64,000 nucleotides of DNA from Colwellia sp. MB3u-45 (lineage in GTDB: Bacteria > Pseudomonadota > Gammaproteobacteria > Enterobacterales > Alteromonadaceae), in the NCBI RefSeq assembly GCF_014077005.1, contig NZ_JACGVC010000046.1, positions 1 through 64,000 of the forward strand, read 5' to 3'. The notes under the pieces are model-generated. The model had not been told where the DNA came from and did no database searches. It was given only the letters and a program-made list of their open reading frames with translations. Shown here piece by piece: positions 26,832 to 37,768 of this stretch; the first letter of the stretch is position 1, and each line of letters opens with the position of its first letter. The position numbers and the translations under genes were made by a program.

Positions 26832-27697
26832 TGTTGCAACAAGAACTACGGCCCCTGGTAAAAGTAACACAACACAATATTGCCTTACTGTTTTGCAACT
26901 ACCTGAACACAGTTGATGTTCAGGCGCAGGTGCAAAATGAAGAGGCAGGTTTTGTTATCTACTGCCAAGCTGATAAATATGATTTTGCTCAACAAGAGTT
27001 TGAGCAATTTATCGCTGAGCCTTACCAAGCTAAATATCAGCAAGCCGCTTGGCAAAATAGTCATGTGACAGAGGTTAACTCAAGTTCTCCAGCCTTATTG
27101 AGCAGTTTTAAAACTCAGTTTTTTGCTCATGCGGGTATAGTAACCTCAGTGGTTTTCAGCTTATGTTGGTTGGTTTTTCTTGCCAGTAATTTTGGCTGGG
27201 GCAATACAATATTTCATTATCTACAATTCTATCCACAATTAAGCTTTGATGCGGTATTACAAGCACCTCATCGGTTAATTGGGCCCGCTTTTTTTCACTT
27301 CTCATGGTTGCATCTTATTTTTAATACTATGTGGTGGTGGCAATTGGGTGGCTCGGTTGAGCAAGTGATGGGAAAAGCTAGCTTAGTCAAGTTACTGATT
27401 ATTTCTGCGCTGGTGTCTAATGTTGGGCAATTTTTTGTTGATGGCCCCAACTTTGGTGGTTTATCGGGCGTAGTATATGCATTGGTTGGCTATGTATGGT
27501 GGCTGGGTTGGTTGCAGCCAGAAAAAGGGCTATCACTGCCTAAAGCCATTATTGGCTTTATGCTGTTTTGGTTATTATTAGGTTATACCAGCTTAATGCC
27601 GATTAATGTCGCGAACACCGCACATTTATTAGGTTTGCTCAGTGGTTGTCTACTGGCTTATCTTCACGTTTTACAAGATAAAAAACACACTAGCTGA
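26831..27697 (+). CDS. glpG: Rhomboid intramembrane serine protease GlpG
   Basis: A 288-residue rhomboid protease. The N-terminal cytoplasmic domain (about 1-95) precedes six transmembrane helices. The catalytic serine lies in GGLSGVVYALVGY (about Ser212) and the histidine in NTAHLLGLLSG (about His265). The membrane-active-site region also has HFSWLHLIFNTMWWW. The start is ATG 26831, which overlaps the glpE stop as TAATG; a frame extending further upstream lies inside glpE and is not used. It ends the kbl-tdh-glpE-glpG operon and is followed by a long hairpin. Confidence 0.95.
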   Translation: MLQQELRPLVKVTQHNIALLFCNYLNTVDVQAQVQNEEAGFVIYCQADKYDFAQQEFEQFIAEPYQAKYQQAAWQNSHVTEVNSSSPALLSSFKTQFFAHAGIVTSVVFSLCWLVFLASNFGWGNTIFHYLQFYPQLSFDAVLQAPHRLIGPAFFHFSWLHLIFNTMWWWQLGGSVEQVMGKASLVKLLIISALVSNVGQFFVDGPNFGGLSGVVYALVGYVWWLGWLQPEKGLSLPKAIIGFMLFWLLLGYTSLMPINVANTAHLLGLLSGCLLAYLHVLQDKKHTS

Positions 27698-27762
27698 TAT
27701 GAATAATACCTGCTGCATTCATTAGTTGATTGGCTTTATATAGGAAAAATCGCGAAAGGTAA

Positions 27763-27808
27763 GGTATTTATTTAATCACTCGTGTGAGTAGTGATTCAAT
27801 AAATATCC
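27763..27808. terminator. Long imperfect hairpin between glpG and the FliL-like gene
   Basis: GGTATTTATT, one mismatch, AATCACT, a 9-base loop, AGTGATT, one mismatch, then AATAAATATCC (one bulge). It sits between convergent genes and probably terminates both, though there is no strong T-run. Confidence 0.5.
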
Positions 27809-27917
27809 AAGTAGTCGCTTGTTTTAATCCATAGCTGACAAAGTGAGTGACATAGGTGTGCATGTGCTTTCATCAAACACTCTGAGCATTCATGATGGGT
27901 AGTTGGTTTAGTAGCCT

Positions 27918-28298
27918 TTAGTTATCTAGCCATTGAGTGAATAACAACTTTTTAATTAATGGCTTACCTGTTTCTTCTGCTAATAATTGTTTAACTTTCT
28001 CTTCACACAAAAGCTGTATTTCATTGCGGCCATTGATTGATTTTATTTGTGACTCGGGTTGTTGACCAATAATATTAATAATGGCATCACGCAGCAAGGG
28101 TGCATGATGCTCAACAATCGTATAATTTACCGAGTCTTCAATCATCAACTCTACCGTTAGGCGAACATAGCCCATTTTTTTCTTAACGGCCACGTAATTA
28201 GTTACTATCGAAGGTTCGAAGCCAAAGTAAGCATAATCAGCCGCTTTGGCAAAAGACGAACTAAGCAGTACTAAGATTAAAACAATGGATGTTTTCAT
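27918..28298 (-). CDS. FliL-like periplasmic protein
   Basis: A 126-residue protein with a cleavable signal peptide (about 1-19, ending SFAKA) instead of the FliL membrane anchor. The mature part has the FliL pattern of two beta strands and long helices: YVRLTVELMIEDSVNYTIVEHHAPLLRDAI, then IIGQQ and a C-terminal KKLLFTQWLDN like the FliL vyftdfv end. FliL proteins associate with the flagellar stator. This is a short paralogue away from any flagellar operon, and its job is unknown. It is divergent from ubiC. Confidence 0.75.
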   Translation of the reverse strand: MKTSIVLILVLLSSSFAKAADYAYFGFEPSIVTNYVAVKKKMGYVRLTVELMIEDSVNYTIVEHHAPLLRDAIINIIGQQPESQIKSINGRNEIQLLCEEKVKQLLAEETGKPLIKKLLFTQWLDN

Positions 28299-28655
28299 AC
28301 ACTAAAACTCAAATTGGTTAATAAATTTACTGTTTATAGTCAAACAGTAAATAGGTTGATTGCGATTAAATGATAACCTGAATTTTGATCATACGTTGAG
28401 TTATTTAGCGATTTTTTTATCTGACGCTTATCTGACTGATATCTAGCTAATATCAAACTAATACCTAACTAATACCTAATTAATATCAAACTAATGCCTA
28501 ATAAATACCTAATAAATAATACTGGCCTAAAATCGCTAATATCTACGGGCGTCAGTAAGTAGGGTAAGTAAGCGTTATGCAATAGAGGGAGTACGCTGTA
28601 TTTTTGCCATGCTAAACGCTATCATACGTCGTTTTTCGTTAAATAGTTTTCAAGT
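28299..28655. other. Divergent spacer between the FliL-like gene and ubiC
   Basis: About 357 bases. The middle is an A/T-rich repeat array (separate entry). Promoters for both flanking genes must lie here, but no -10/-35 pair stands out. Confidence 0.5.
28445..28521. repeat. Degenerate tandem array of CTAATAYC/CTAATACCTAA units
   Basis: About eight 8-12-base units built on CTAAT(A/G)(C/T)C are strung over 77 bases, with a higher-order unit (TAATATCAAACTAAT-type) occurring twice. Confidence 0.75.
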
Positions 28656-29222
28656 ATGACAACAGAGCATTCATTATTTCCTGTGCAAATGGTCGCAAAC
28701 TGGCAGCCACCAGAAAACTTTACGCTGCCTAATAGCTTACGCGATTGGTTACTCGATCCTAGTTCATTAACCGCACGACTGAAATCCCATGGTCAACCAT
28801 TTCGTGTCGAAGTACTAGGCCAATGCATACAAGTCTGTGATGCGGTTGAAGCCAATGATGATATTAGCGCGGGCGAGCCAGTATTGGTACGCGAAGTATT
28901 ATTGTATTGTGACGATATTCCCCAAGTATTCGCCAGAAGTTTATTGCCTTTAAGCTCTTTAACCGGCGCTCAGCAAGAGTTAGCGCATTTGGGTACGCAG
29001 TCTTTAGGGCAGGTATTGTTTAACCATCCCGATTTACGGCGCAAAAAAATTGAAGTGGCGGTGTTTGACCAAGACTCTAGTGTCGCTAATCTCGCCAATT
29101 ATTTAGCCTTAAAAAACACCCCACAAGCCCTTTGGGGCCGTCGTTCGGTTTTTGTACTTGATGATAAACCCTTAATGGTGGCAGAAATATTTTTACCTAA
29201 TGCCATTGCCTATCAAAAATAA
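28656..29222 (+). CDS. ubiC: Chorismate pyruvate-lyase
   Basis: Converts chorismate to 4-hydroxybenzoate plus pyruvate, the first committed step of ubiquinone synthesis. 188 residues, cytoplasmic. Family blocks are [38 protein letters not shown] with the following [12 protein letters not shown], and [20 protein letters not shown]. The length is slightly above the E. coli enzyme (165 residues) because of a longer N-terminus. It is followed after 12 bases by ubiA, the next enzyme in the pathway. Confidence 0.95.
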   Translation: MTTEHSLFPVQMVANWQPPENFTLPNSLRDWLLDPSSLTARLKSHGQPFRVEVLGQCIQVCDAVEANDDISAGEPVLVREVLLYCDDIPQVFARSLLPLSSLTGAQQELAHLGTQSLGQVLFNHPDLRRKKIEVAVFDQDSSVANLANYLALKNTPQALWGRRSVFVLDDKPLMVAEIFLPNAIAYQK

Positions 29223-29234
29223 AAGAGTATTACT

Positions 29235-30095
29235 TTGAGTAATTTGAAGAAAAAACTAAGTGCTATCACACAAATTACCCGTATGGATAAGCCCATTGGC
29301 ACTTACTTGTTGCTTTGGCCAACTTACTGGGCCTTGTGGATTGCCTCTGATGGTTGGCCGTCATTACATATGATAGTGGTGTTTAGCCTAGGTGTTTTTT
29401 TAATGCGCAGCGCCGGTTGTATTATTAATGATTATGCCGACCAAAAAATTGATGGTGCCGTTAAACGTACGCAAAATCGGCCCTTAGTCACTGGCGCTTT
29501 GTCGAGTAATGAAGCCTTGCAGTTGTTTGCCACCTTCATTTTACTGGCTTTTGCCTTGGTGCTAACCTTAAGTAATTACACCATTATGCTCTCTGTTGTG
29601 GCAGTTATATTAGCGGCCAGTTATCCGTTTATGAAACGTATAACTCATTTTCCACAGCTAGTATTAGGCGCCGCGTTTAGTTGGGGCATGATTATGGCTT
29701 TTGCCCAAGAGCAAGGTCAAATACCGGTTACCGCTTGGCTTTTATTTACCGCCAACGTTTTATGGACTACCGCATACGACACCATGTACGCTATGGTCGA
29801 TCGTGATGATGATTTAAGAATAGGCGTAAAATCAACAGCGATCGTCTTTGCTGATCGTGATAAACGTATTATCTTATTTTTACAATTAATGACCTTAGGC
29901 TTATTATTTACTGTTGGTGATATTTTAGCCTTTGGTTGGCCTTTTCAGTTGTCGTTAGTGATTTCTGCAGGCTTTTTCTGCTATCAACAAATTTTAATTG
30001 CTGGCCGTGATCGTGACCGTTGCTTTCAAGCCTTTTTAAATAATCATTATGTCGGTTTAATTGTCTTTATTGGTGTAATGGTGGAGTATTTATAA
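29235..30095 (+). CDS. ubiA: 4-hydroxybenzoate polyprenyltransferase
   Basis: An inner-membrane prenyltransferase that attaches the polyprenyl tail to 4-hydroxybenzoate. 286 residues with about eight transmembrane helices. The two aspartate-rich Mg-pyrophosphate motifs are present: NDYADQKIDGAVKRTQNRPL (about 68-87) and YDTMYAMVDRDDD (about 180-192). The start is TTG 29235, supported by AAGAG upstream and by MDKPIGTYLLLWPTYWAL at the usual distance. Cotranscribed with ubiC. Confidence 0.97.
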   Translation: MSNLKKKLSAITQITRMDKPIGTYLLLWPTYWALWIASDGWPSLHMIVVFSLGVFLMRSAGCIINDYADQKIDGAVKRTQNRPLVTGALSSNEALQLFATFILLAFALVLTLSNYTIMLSVVAVILAASYPFMKRITHFPQLVLGAAFSWGMIMAFAQEQGQIPVTAWLLFTANVLWTTAYDTMYAMVDRDDDLRIGVKSTAIVFADRDKRIILFLQLMTLGLLFTVGDILAFGWPFQLSLVISAGFFCYQQILIAGRDRDRCFQAFLNNHYVGLIVFIGVMVEYL

Positions 30096-30161
30096 GATTG
30101 TTAAGTAGCTTTGCCTGTGCTCGCTATACCCTACATCCTGTTATGCGCCGCTCCTGTACAT

Positions 30162-30200
30162 AAAAAAGTCCTAGCGTTATCAAAACGCTAGGACTTTTTT
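30162..30200. terminator. Strong bidirectional terminator between ubiA and gltD
   Basis: A 17-bp stem with core GTCCTAGCGTT/AACGCTAGGAC, a 5-base loop, six A on the left and six T on the right. It serves both convergent transcripts. Confidence 0.95.
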
Positions 30201-30243
30201 AATCATTAATCACTTTACACTCAAAGCGGTTGTCACTATTACC

Positions 30244-31731
30244 TTAAGGTAAGTAGCTACTGCCCATTAAGTAAGTGTCTACTTCACGAGCGCAACGACG
30301 ACCTTCATCAATAGCCCAAACAATTAAACTTTGACCACGGCGACCATCACCGGCAGCGAACACGCCTGGCTTGCTAGTAGCAAATTTATCGTATTCTGCC
30401 GCTATGTTAGAGCGATTGTCTTGCTCAAGGCCGAACTGCTCAATCAAGCCACCTTCAGGGCCCATGAAGCCCATGGCGATGAGTACGATGTCAGCCGGAA
30501 TAACTTTTTCACTGCCCGCAACTTCTTGTGGGAACATTTGGCCCTTGTCATTGCGCTGCCAAGTTATATGAACCGTATGTACCGCTTTAACATTACCTTG
30601 GTCGTCACTTTCAATTTTTTTAGTCATCACTAAATATTGACGAGGGTCTTGACCTTGAACGGCAATTGCTTCTTTTTGACCATAATCAACCAGCAAACGT
30701 TTTGGCCATTCTGGCCAAGGATTTTCTGCACTACGTTGCCCTGGAGGACATGGCATAATTTCTAGTTGAATAGCGTTTTGGCATTGATGACGTAATGAGG
30801 TGCCAATACAATCCGTACCGGTATCACCACCACCAATAACCACCACATTTTTGCCTTGAGCATTAATGTACTGACCATCTTTATGTTCACTGTCGAGTAA
30901 GCTTTTAGTATTAGCTTTCAAGAAGTCCATGGCAAAATGAACACCCTTAAGTTCACGACCTTCAACCGGCAAATCGCGCGGTACGGTTGCGCCAACACAT
31001 AGCACAACAGAGTCAAAATCGCTTTCAAGTTGTGCTGCACTAATGTCTTTACCCACTTCGGTATTAGTGACAAACACTATGCCTTCTTCGGCTAAAATAT
31101 CAACACGACGTTGCACGAGTTCTTTTTGCAACTTCATATTGGGGATGCCGTACATCAGCAAACCACCAATACGATCAGCGCGCTCATAGACAGTAACCAT
31201 ATGACCCGCTTTATTCAGCTGCGCCGCCGCAGCAAGGCCAGCAGGGCCTGAGCCAATAACAGCAACATTTTTACCGGTACGCGCTGATGGCGGCTGGGCA
31301 ACGACCCAACCTTCTTTAAAGGCATGATCAATAATTTCTTTTTCATGCAGCTTAATCGCTACTGGGTCAGCATTGATCCCCAGTACACAAGCACCCTCAC
31401 AAGGTGCAGGACATACTCGGCCAGTAAACTCAGGGAAGTTATTAGTTTTATGCAATAAATCGATGGCGTCTTTCCAACGTCCTCGGTAAATTAAGTCATT
31501 CCATTCAGGAATAATGTTGTTAACCGGACAACCCGCGACGACCGGAGCAAACTCTGATTTCGCTGACTGACAAAATGGCACACCACAATCCATACAACGA
31601 GAAGCTTGCTGCTCAACATCAGCCAGTGGTATTTCTTCATAGACTTCAAGCCAATCAATTAAACGTTCGCTTGGATCGCGTTCAGTTGGCAAGGCACGAC
31701 CTACGTTGATAAATCCTGTTGGATTTCCCAT
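30244..31731 (-). CDS. gltD: Glutamate synthase (NADPH) small subunit
   Basis: The beta subunit of NADPH-GOGAT. It oxidises NADPH on FAD and passes electrons through Fe-S clusters to the large subunit. 495 residues. N-terminal cysteine-rich Fe-S domain: [23 protein letters not shown] (about 47-115). The FAD site is [15 protein letters not shown] (about 151-165) and the NADPH site [17 protein letters not shown]-terminal [16 protein letters not shown]. The gene lies 20 bases downstream of gltB. Confidence 0.98.
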   Translation of the reverse strand: MGNPTGFINVGRALPTERDPSERLIDWLEVYEEIPLADVEQQASRCMDCGVPFCQSAKSEFAPVVAGCPVNNIIPEWNDLIYRGRWKDAIDLLHKTNNFPEFTGRVCPAPCEGACVLGINADPVAIKLHEKEIIDHAFKEGWVVAQPPSARTGKNVAVIGSGPAGLAAAAQLNKAGHMVTVYERADRIGGLLMYGIPNMKLQKELVQRRVDILAEEGIVFVTNTEVGKDISAAQLESDFDSVVLCVGATVPRDLPVEGRELKGVHFAMDFLKANTKSLLDSEHKDGQYINAQGKNVVVIGGGDTGTDCIGTSLRHQCQNAIQLEIMPCPPGQRSAENPWPEWPKRLLVDYGQKEAIAVQGQDPRQYLVMTKKIESDDQGNVKAVHTVHITWQRNDKGQMFPQEVAGSEKVIPADIVLIAMGFMGPEGGLIEQFGLEQDNRSNIAAEYDKFATSKPGVFAAGDGRRGQSLIVWAIDEGRRCAREVDTYLMGSSYLP

Positions 31732-31751
31732 AATATATTCTCCTTGGCAGC

Positions 31752-34700
31752 TTAAGCTTTTGCGCTAGCTATGTTGTTTAAATGGATATCGAATGCTTGA
31801 ACGGCTACGTCATATTCTGACTCGAACTTACCGCTTTCACGTACGTCATTCATGTAGCCTTGCATACGCTTGTAATCAACTGGCATAACTTTCACGAAAC
31901 GCTTAACGTTGTTGTTCCAATCGCTCAATAATTCACTGGCAACATCTGAGCCAGTAGCGTCAAAATGCTGAGTAATTAAGGCTTTTAATTCGAGACTTTC
32001 AGCCTCGGTATCAACCGTTTCTAATGCCACCATTTCCATGTTGCATTTAGGGGCAAAGTCATTGTTCTTATCAAGTACATAAGCGATACCACCCGACATA
32101 CCCGCCGCAAAGTTACGACCCGTTGTGCCTAAAATAACGGCTTTACCGCCCGTCATGTATTCACAACCGTGATCACCAACACCTTCAACAACCGCGGTAG
32201 CGCCTGAGTTACGCACACAGAAACGTTCGCCAGCAATACCGCGTATAAAAGCAGTACCTGAGGTTGCACCAAAAAAGGCCACGTTACCAATTAGGATGTT
32301 TTCACTGGCTGAAAATTTGGCTTGTTTGCTTGGGTATACCACCAGGTTTGCACCAGAAAGTCCTTTACCAAAGTAATCATTGGCATCGCCTTCCAGTTCA
32401 AAATGCAGGCCTTTAGCTGAGAAACAACCAAAACTTTGACCCGCTGAACCGTTGAACTTCACCTTAATGGTGTTTTCTGGTAAACCTTCAGCATGATATT
32501 TTTTAGAGATTTCATTAGAAATCATCGCGCCAATCGTTCTATCGGTATTGATAACATCATATTCAAGAGAAACGCTTTTCTGACTATCAAGCGCGGCTTG
32601 CGCATCTTTTATCATCTTGCGATCAATAATATCGTCAATCAGATGTTTCTGATTAATGGATTGATAAAGTGTTTCGTTCTCTTCGCACTCTACTTTGTGC
32701 AATAACGGCGTTAAATCAACACCTTTGTATTTCCAATGGTCAACATTTTCAAGTTGCTTAAGACACTGAGTCTGACCAACCATTTCCTCAATACTTCTAA
32801 AACCTAACTCAGCCATGATTTCACGTAAGCCTTCCGCCATCATGGTAAAGAAATTCACTAAAATGTCAGCACGACCGGTAAAGCGCTCTCGCAGGCCTGG
32901 ATCTTGTGTTGCTATGCCAACAGGACAAGTATTTAAATGACACTTGCGCATCATAATACAACCTTCAACCACCAGTGCTGCCGTTGCCATGCCATACTCT
33001 TCTGCGCCAAGCAAGGTTGCAATCGCTAAATCGCGTGGTGTTTTAAGTTGACCATCTGTTTGTACGGTAATTCGGCTACGCAGTTTATTACGTACCAAGG
33101 TTTGATGGGTTTCAGCCAAACCAAGTTCCCACGGCAAGCCGGTATGTTTAATTGAACTCAGTGGTGAAGCACCGGTGCCGCCATCGTGACCGGCAATCAG
33201 TACCACATCAGCATAAGCTTTGGCCACACCTGATGCGACCGTACCCACACCGGCTTCAGAGACTAATTTAACGTTAACACGGGCATCGCGGTTAGCATTT
33301 TTAAGATCGAATATAAGCTGTGATAAATCTTCAATAGAATATATATCATGATGTGGTGGTGGTGAAATCAAGCCAACACCTGGTGTTGAACCACGTGTTT
33401 TACCAATCCAAGCATCCACTTTATCACCCGGTAACTGACCACCCTCACCCGGTTTAGCGCCCTGCGCCATTTTAATTTGTAACTCGTCAGCATTAGCCAA
33501 ATAATGACTGGTCACGCCGAAACGACCCGAAGCAACTTGCTTGATGCGCGAATTCATTGAGTCGCCATTTTCTAACGGCGTAAAACGAATGGGGTCTTCA
33601 CCACCTTCACCGCTGTTGCTCTTACCACCAATGCGGTTCATTGCAATAGCTAGCGTAGTATGTGCTTCCCACGAGATTGAACCAAATGACATGGCACCTG
33701 AGGCAAAACGTTTGAAAATGTTGCCAACCGGTTCAACTTCACTTAAGGGAATTGAAGCGCGATCACTACTAAATTCAAGTAAACCACGTAAAGTAAAGGC
33801 TTCTTTACTCTGATCATCAACTGTTTTTGCGTACTGCTTAAATTGATTAGTATCGTTACTGGCTGTTGAATGCTGTAGTAAACGAATAACCGTTGGGCTA
33901 AATAGATGACGTTCGCCATCATGACGCCACGAGTATTCACCACCGGTTGGCAATAAGTTTTCAATAGCAATACGGCTCGCTTCAGGGAAACCTTCACGAT
34001 GACGTAATAGCGCTTCTTGAGCAATTTGATCTAGGCTTAAGCCTTCGATTCGACTGACAGTCCCAGTAAAATACTTATCAACAACTTCAGCGTTAATACC
34101 CAAGGCTTCAAAAACTTGCGCGCCTAAATACGACTGTAATGTTGAAATACCCATCTTAGAGAAGGTTTTCAATAAACCACTACCAACGGCTTTAGTATAT
34201 TTGTCGGTAATTTGCGCGTTTGATAATTGACTATCAAGTACGCCTTCATCACGTAAACCATACATACTTTCTAGTGCTAAGTAGGGGTTTACCGCTGCTG
34301 CGCCATAACCAATAACGGTGGCAAAATGGTGCGTCTCGCGAATATCAGCAGATTCAAGAATAATATCAGCGTAAGAGCGTAAATTTTCACGAATTAAATA
34401 ATGATGCACAGCCGCGGTTGCTAATACCGATGGAATAGCGACATGATCACTGTCAACTTCACGGTCACTTAAGATTAATATGGCATAGCCATCTTCAACC
34501 GCATTTTTGGCGTATAAACAAACCCGGTCCAGTGCATTTTTAAGCGCGCCAGCTTTGCCACTCGCTTTAAAAGTAATACTAATAGTTTTTGATTGCAGAT
34601 GATCATTATCAATATGCTGTAACTTTCGTAATTGCTCGTTGGTCAGTACCGGTTGCTCAATTTCAACTTTATGACAATGCGCGGCGGTTTCTTCTAGTAA

Positions 34701-36359
34701 GTTGAGTGACTTACCGATATAGCCACGCAATGACATCACTAACTCTTCACGAATCGGATCTATAGGTGGGTTAGTCACCTGAGCAAACAACTGCTTAAAA
34801 TAATGTGATAATTGCTGTGGACGATGTGACAATACGGCTAATGGCGTATCTGTGCCCATCGCGCCTAATGGCTCTTTCGACGTGCCCACCATACCGGCCA
34901 GTATTAAGTTAAGATCTTCACTGGTATAACCAAAGGCTTTTTGTATTTTGCGCAATTCTGCTAATGGCGGCTGTGCAATAGAAGCCGGTGATACAGGGAG
35001 TTGGTCTAACTCAATTTTATTTTCTGCTATCCACTGACCATAAGGCTGTGCCGAGCTAACTTCTTGCTTTACTTCGTCATCACTGATGATGCGACCTTGC
35101 TTTAAGTCCGCAATGAATATTTTACCCGGTTGCAAACGACCTTTTTCAACCACGGTGGATTGATCAACACACAAGGTACCCGTTTCAGAGCCCATGATTA
35201 AGGTGCCATCGTCAGTTAACAAGTAACGCGAAGGACGTAAACCGTTACGATCTAGCGTGGCGCCAATAACATTGCCATCGGTAAACGATAACGAGGCTGG
35301 GCCATCCCACGGCTCCATAATACAAGCATAATACTCATAAAATGCGCGTTTGGTCGCATCCATATCTGTTTGAGTTTGCCATGCTTCTGGCACCATCATC
35401 ATCATGACTTGCGCTAGCGAACGTCCACTTAACACCAATAACTCAATGGCCATATCAAGGTTGGCAGAATCAGAGTTATCGTTATTACAAACTGGATTCA
35501 ACATGTTTAATTCAGCAGGGCTAAAATTAACTGAACTAAACAATGCTTCACGGGCATTCATCCAGTTAATGTTACCGCGTACGGTATTAATTTCACCATT
35601 ATGGGCGATATAACGAAACGGTTGCGCACGACGCCAAGCAGGAAAAGTGTTGGTTGAGAAACGTGAGTGGAACATCGCCATACCAGAGATAGTTCGCTCG
35701 TCTTGCAGATCAAGATAATATTGGCGAACTTGCTGCGTGGTAAACTGGCCTTTATAGACAATTTTAGTTGACGACATTGACGTAACATAAAACTCGTCAC
35801 GTTCTTCGGCAATAGTGGCATTAATTTTATGCGAGGTGTATTTGCGCAAAACAAACAACTTACGCTCAAATTCTTGTGCTGTTAGTTTTTCTGGCTTGGC
35901 AATAAACACTTGTTCTATGTTCGGCTCGCTGTCAAGTGCCGCAGCGCCTAACATAGAGTTGTCACCTGGGACATCACGATAACCTATCAAGGTTAAGCCC
36001 AAGTCAGTAATATTTTGGTTTAATATGCTTTTACACGCGTCACTTTGCGCTTTTGAGCGCGGAAAGAAAATCATGCCGACGCCGTAATCTCCAGCATCGG
36101 GTAAGGTAAAACCTAAGCTTGCAACTTCTGCGCTTAAAAAATCATGAGGTATTTGAATAAGAATACCGGCACCGTCACCGCTTTTCACGTCAAAACCTGT
36201 ACCACCACGATGTTCCATGCAACTCAACATGGTGAGTGCATTGTCAATAATATCGTGAGATTTTTTACCCTTTAGGTTGGCAACAAAGCCAATGCCACAA
36301 CTGTCATGTTCAAACTCGGCACGATAAAGGCCTTGGGGTTTTTTACTCATATCATTCAT
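31752..36359 (-). CDS. gltB: Glutamate synthase (NADPH) large subunit
   Basis: The alpha subunit of NADPH-GOGAT. It releases ammonia from glutamine and makes glutamate from 2-oxoglutarate. 1535 residues, normal length. The N-terminal class II amidotransferase has nucleophile Cys21 in HDSCGIGF after a short propeptide. The central and synthase domains (FMN-binding) contain [19 protein letters not shown] and [14 protein letters not shown]. The 3Fe-4S cysteines are in [16 protein letters not shown]. The C-terminal GXGXG beta-helix includes FGCFSAKG and [22 protein letters not shown] start three codons downstream (MSKK) is equally possible. Upstream is an unusually long gene-poor region. Confidence 0.98.
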   Translation of the reverse strand: MNDMSKKPQGLYRAEFEHDSCGIGFVANLKGKKSHDIIDNALTMLSCMEHRGGTGFDVKSGDGAGILIQIPHDFLSAEVASLGFTLPDAGDYGVGMIFFPRSKAQSDACKSILNQNITDLGLTLIGYRDVPGDNSMLGAAALDSEPNIEQVFIAKPEKLTAQEFERKLFVLRKYTSHKINATIAEERDEFYVTSMSSTKIVYKGQFTTQQVRQYYLDLQDERTISGMAMFHSRFSTNTFPAWRRAQPFRYIAHNGEINTVRGNINWMNAREALFSSVNFSPAELNMLNPVCNNDNSDSANLDMAIELLVLSGRSLAQVMMMMVPEAWQTQTDMDATKRAFYEYYACIMEPWDGPASLSFTDGNVIGATLDRNGLRPSRYLLTDDGTLIMGSETGTLCVDQSTVVEKGRLQPGKIFIADLKQGRIISDDEVKQEVSSAQPYGQWIAENKIELDQLPVSPASIAQPPLAELRKIQKAFGYTSEDLNLILAGMVGTSKEPLGAMGTDTPLAVLSHRPQQLSHYFKQLFAQVTNPPIDPIREELVMSLRGYIGKSLNLLEETAAHCHKVEIEQPVLTNEQLRKLQHIDNDHLQSKTISITFKASGKAGALKNALDRVCLYAKNAVEDGYAILILSDREVDSDHVAIPSVLATAAVHHYLIRENLRSYADIILESADIRETHHFATVIGYGAAAVNPYLALESMYGLRDEGVLDSQLSNAQITDKYTKAVGSGLLKTFSKMGISTLQSYLGAQVFEALGINAEVVDKYFTGTVSRIEGLSLDQIAQEALLRHREGFPEASRIAIENLLPTGGEYSWRHDGERHLFSPTVIRLLQHSTASNDTNQFKQYAKTVDDQSKEAFTLRGLLEFSSDRASIPLSEVEPVGNIFKRFASGAMSFGSISWEAHTTLAIAMNRIGGKSNSGEGGEDPIRFTPLENGDSMNSRIKQVASGRFGVTSHYLANADELQIKMAQGAKPGEGGQLPGDKVDAWIGKTRGSTPGVGLISPPPHHDIYSIEDLSQLIFDLKNANRDARVNVKLVSEAGVGTVASGVAKAYADVVLIAGHDGGTGASPLSSIKHTGLPWELGLAETHQTLVRNKLRSRITVQTDGQLKTPRDLAIATLLGAEEYGMATAALVVEGCIMMRKCHLNTCPVGIATQDPGLRERFTGRADILVNFFTMMAEGLREIMAELGFRSIEEMVGQTQCLKQLENVDHWKYKGVDLTPLLHKVECEENETLYQSINQKHLIDDIIDRKMIKDAQAALDSQKSVSLEYDVINTDRTIGAMISNEISKKYHAEGLPENTIKVKFNGSAGQSFGCFSAKGLHFELEGDANDYFGKGLSGANLVVYPSKQAKFSASENILIGNVAFFGATSGTAFIRGIAGERFCVRNSGATAVVEGVGDHGCEYMTGGKAVILGTTGRNFAAGMSGGIAYVLDKNNDFAPKCNMEMVALETVDTEAESLELKALITQHFDATGSDVASELLSDWNNNVKRFVKVMPVDYKRMQGYMNDVRESGKFESEYDVAVQAFDIHLNNIASAKA

Positions 36360-36529
36360 TGCTCATTCCTATTTCATCAAGCGATTGCTATTAGCTAAAT
36401 TGTCTTTGCTAATTAAGTCATCTATTTTTAATGCTCAAAGTGTGCGCTACTGGTCCTTCAGAATATTACTTTGAATTTCTTGAACATCTATCGCGAAACT
36501 TCTACTGAGTTTTTATGAGACGATATGTC

Positions 36530-36548
36530 ATTAATGAAAATCATTATT
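36530..36548. promoter_or_regulatory. Fur-box-like 19-bp site upstream of gltB
   Basis: The core AATGAAAATCATTAT matches the 19-bp Fur consensus at 15 of 19 positions by my alignment. It lies about 170 bases before the gltB start codon. GltBD contains Fe-S clusters, so iron control would make sense, but AT-rich spacers produce such matches by chance. Confidence 0.35.
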
Positions 36549-37413
36549 TAAAGCGGCCGGGAAAATTATATGTAAAATGGCTCTGAGTCAACTCTAATGT
36601 GAATTTATATTCTAATTATTTGCATATAAATAGTGCTAAATTGATATTAAAAACTATTTATATTTACCCTCCAAGTCTTTAAATTTAGTTTTATCACGGC
36701 ACGTTAGCTAATTTATTTTTTTATAAGACACTCTTTATACTGCATATATAGTTGAAAATTAGCTTTACGGCAAAGAAAACCATTATATTTTTACAAGGGG
36801 GTTTTTCATTCTCAATCGTCTCACTTTAAGGCATTGCCTACTAATATAATTTAGGGGTAATAAGAGTAACGCTCAGCCAGATAAATCATATTTTGGCTAC
36901 ATTTTAGTCTTTGCAAGTTGTGGCTATGAGACCGACTTTAACATTTTTGAGTGTTTTTTACTCATCACCCCGATATATAGCTTAGTTTTGATCGGTTATA
37001 AGCACTAAAAAGTTAGCTGTTTAAAATAAACATATGACACTTAGGCACAAAAAATCAACTCTAGGATAAATTTATCCTGGCTAGATTTGCCAAAATTAAC
37101 GCTAAGGTCGATATTAATAGCCAACCTTATCTCAGTAAGGCAAGGGTAATAGCGAGGAAGTTCAATATAAACTTTTTCATGCCCAGTGCAGCAGTGCAAA
37201 AAATCCAATAAATGATTGCATGCAAGCAAGGGCTAGAACTCAATCAGCTTAATGCTAATAGCCAGCTTATATAAAGTAGCGACAGCTAATGGTAGATGGT
37301 CAGCTTTGGCTACTAGAGTAAAACATCATCAAGAAAGGTTTTTAAATAGAACTACGCAGGCTAGCAATCCATGTGAGGGTGAAATAGTCGCCTTAAGTGC
37401 TCATGTTTAGCGC

Positions 37414-37650
37414 ATGGCAAAGCCACAGCCAAAAAAGCAGACACCAGATGCTTCTTCACAGTCAAGGCCATTAAAACGATTACAAGCGACAACACACCGC
37501 CTATTGGGGTATGCCATCAACTAGAACATCGATTGCATTAGCGCCTTTAGCCGTGAGCCTAAAACAGCAACAGCAGCGTCACTTCCAGCTTGCTCGGTTA
37601 ATGAGACCTCTCAGCTTGCGGCTTTGCCACGTTATGAGTCAGACGTTTAA
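37414..37650 (+). pseudogene. Possible decayed small gene with one in-frame stop
   Basis: From ATG 37414 the frame reads MAKPQPKKQTPDASSQSRPL onward for 36 residues to TAG 37522, then continues without stops for 41 more residues to TAA 37648, ending AALPRYESDV. Composition is protein-like on both sides of the TAG. I recognise no family, and it may be chance. Confidence 0.25.
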
Positions 37651-37732
37651 GCCCTTTTCAAACATTATCCACCCGCATTATGAGCTACTTGCTGTTAACA
37701 CAACGAACGGTCGTAAAAAGCAATATAGCCGC

Positions 37733-37768
37733 TAGTACTAGCAAATAGTACTAGCAAATAGTACTAGC
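37733..37768. repeat. Tandem 13-bp repeat (TAGTACTAGCAAA)
   Basis: Two full copies and a partial third; each unit contains the palindrome CTAGTACTAG or part of it. The array overlaps the plsB stop codon. Confidence 0.9.

Larger units (their letters stand above)
36360..37763. other. 1.4 kb gene-poor region upstream of gltB
   Basis: No convincing gene. It holds a Fur-box-like site, a 16-bp perfect palindrome AGGATAAATTTATCCT (37063-37078), a short frame split by one stop codon (37414-37650) and a 13-bp repeat next to plsB. The first 700 bases next to gltB are strongly AT-rich; the part nearer plsB has a more gene-like composition. A small RNA cannot be excluded. Confidence 0.55.

Noticed and set aside
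37041-37229. 62-codon minus-strand frame in the gltB upstream region
   Set aside because: No ribosome-binding site or protein-like pattern; the palindrome at 37063 lies inside.
37511-37735. 74-codon plus-strand frame before plsB
   Set aside because: Competes with the frame from 37414; Gln/Leu/Arg-rich with no family pattern, so I cannot support either strongly.
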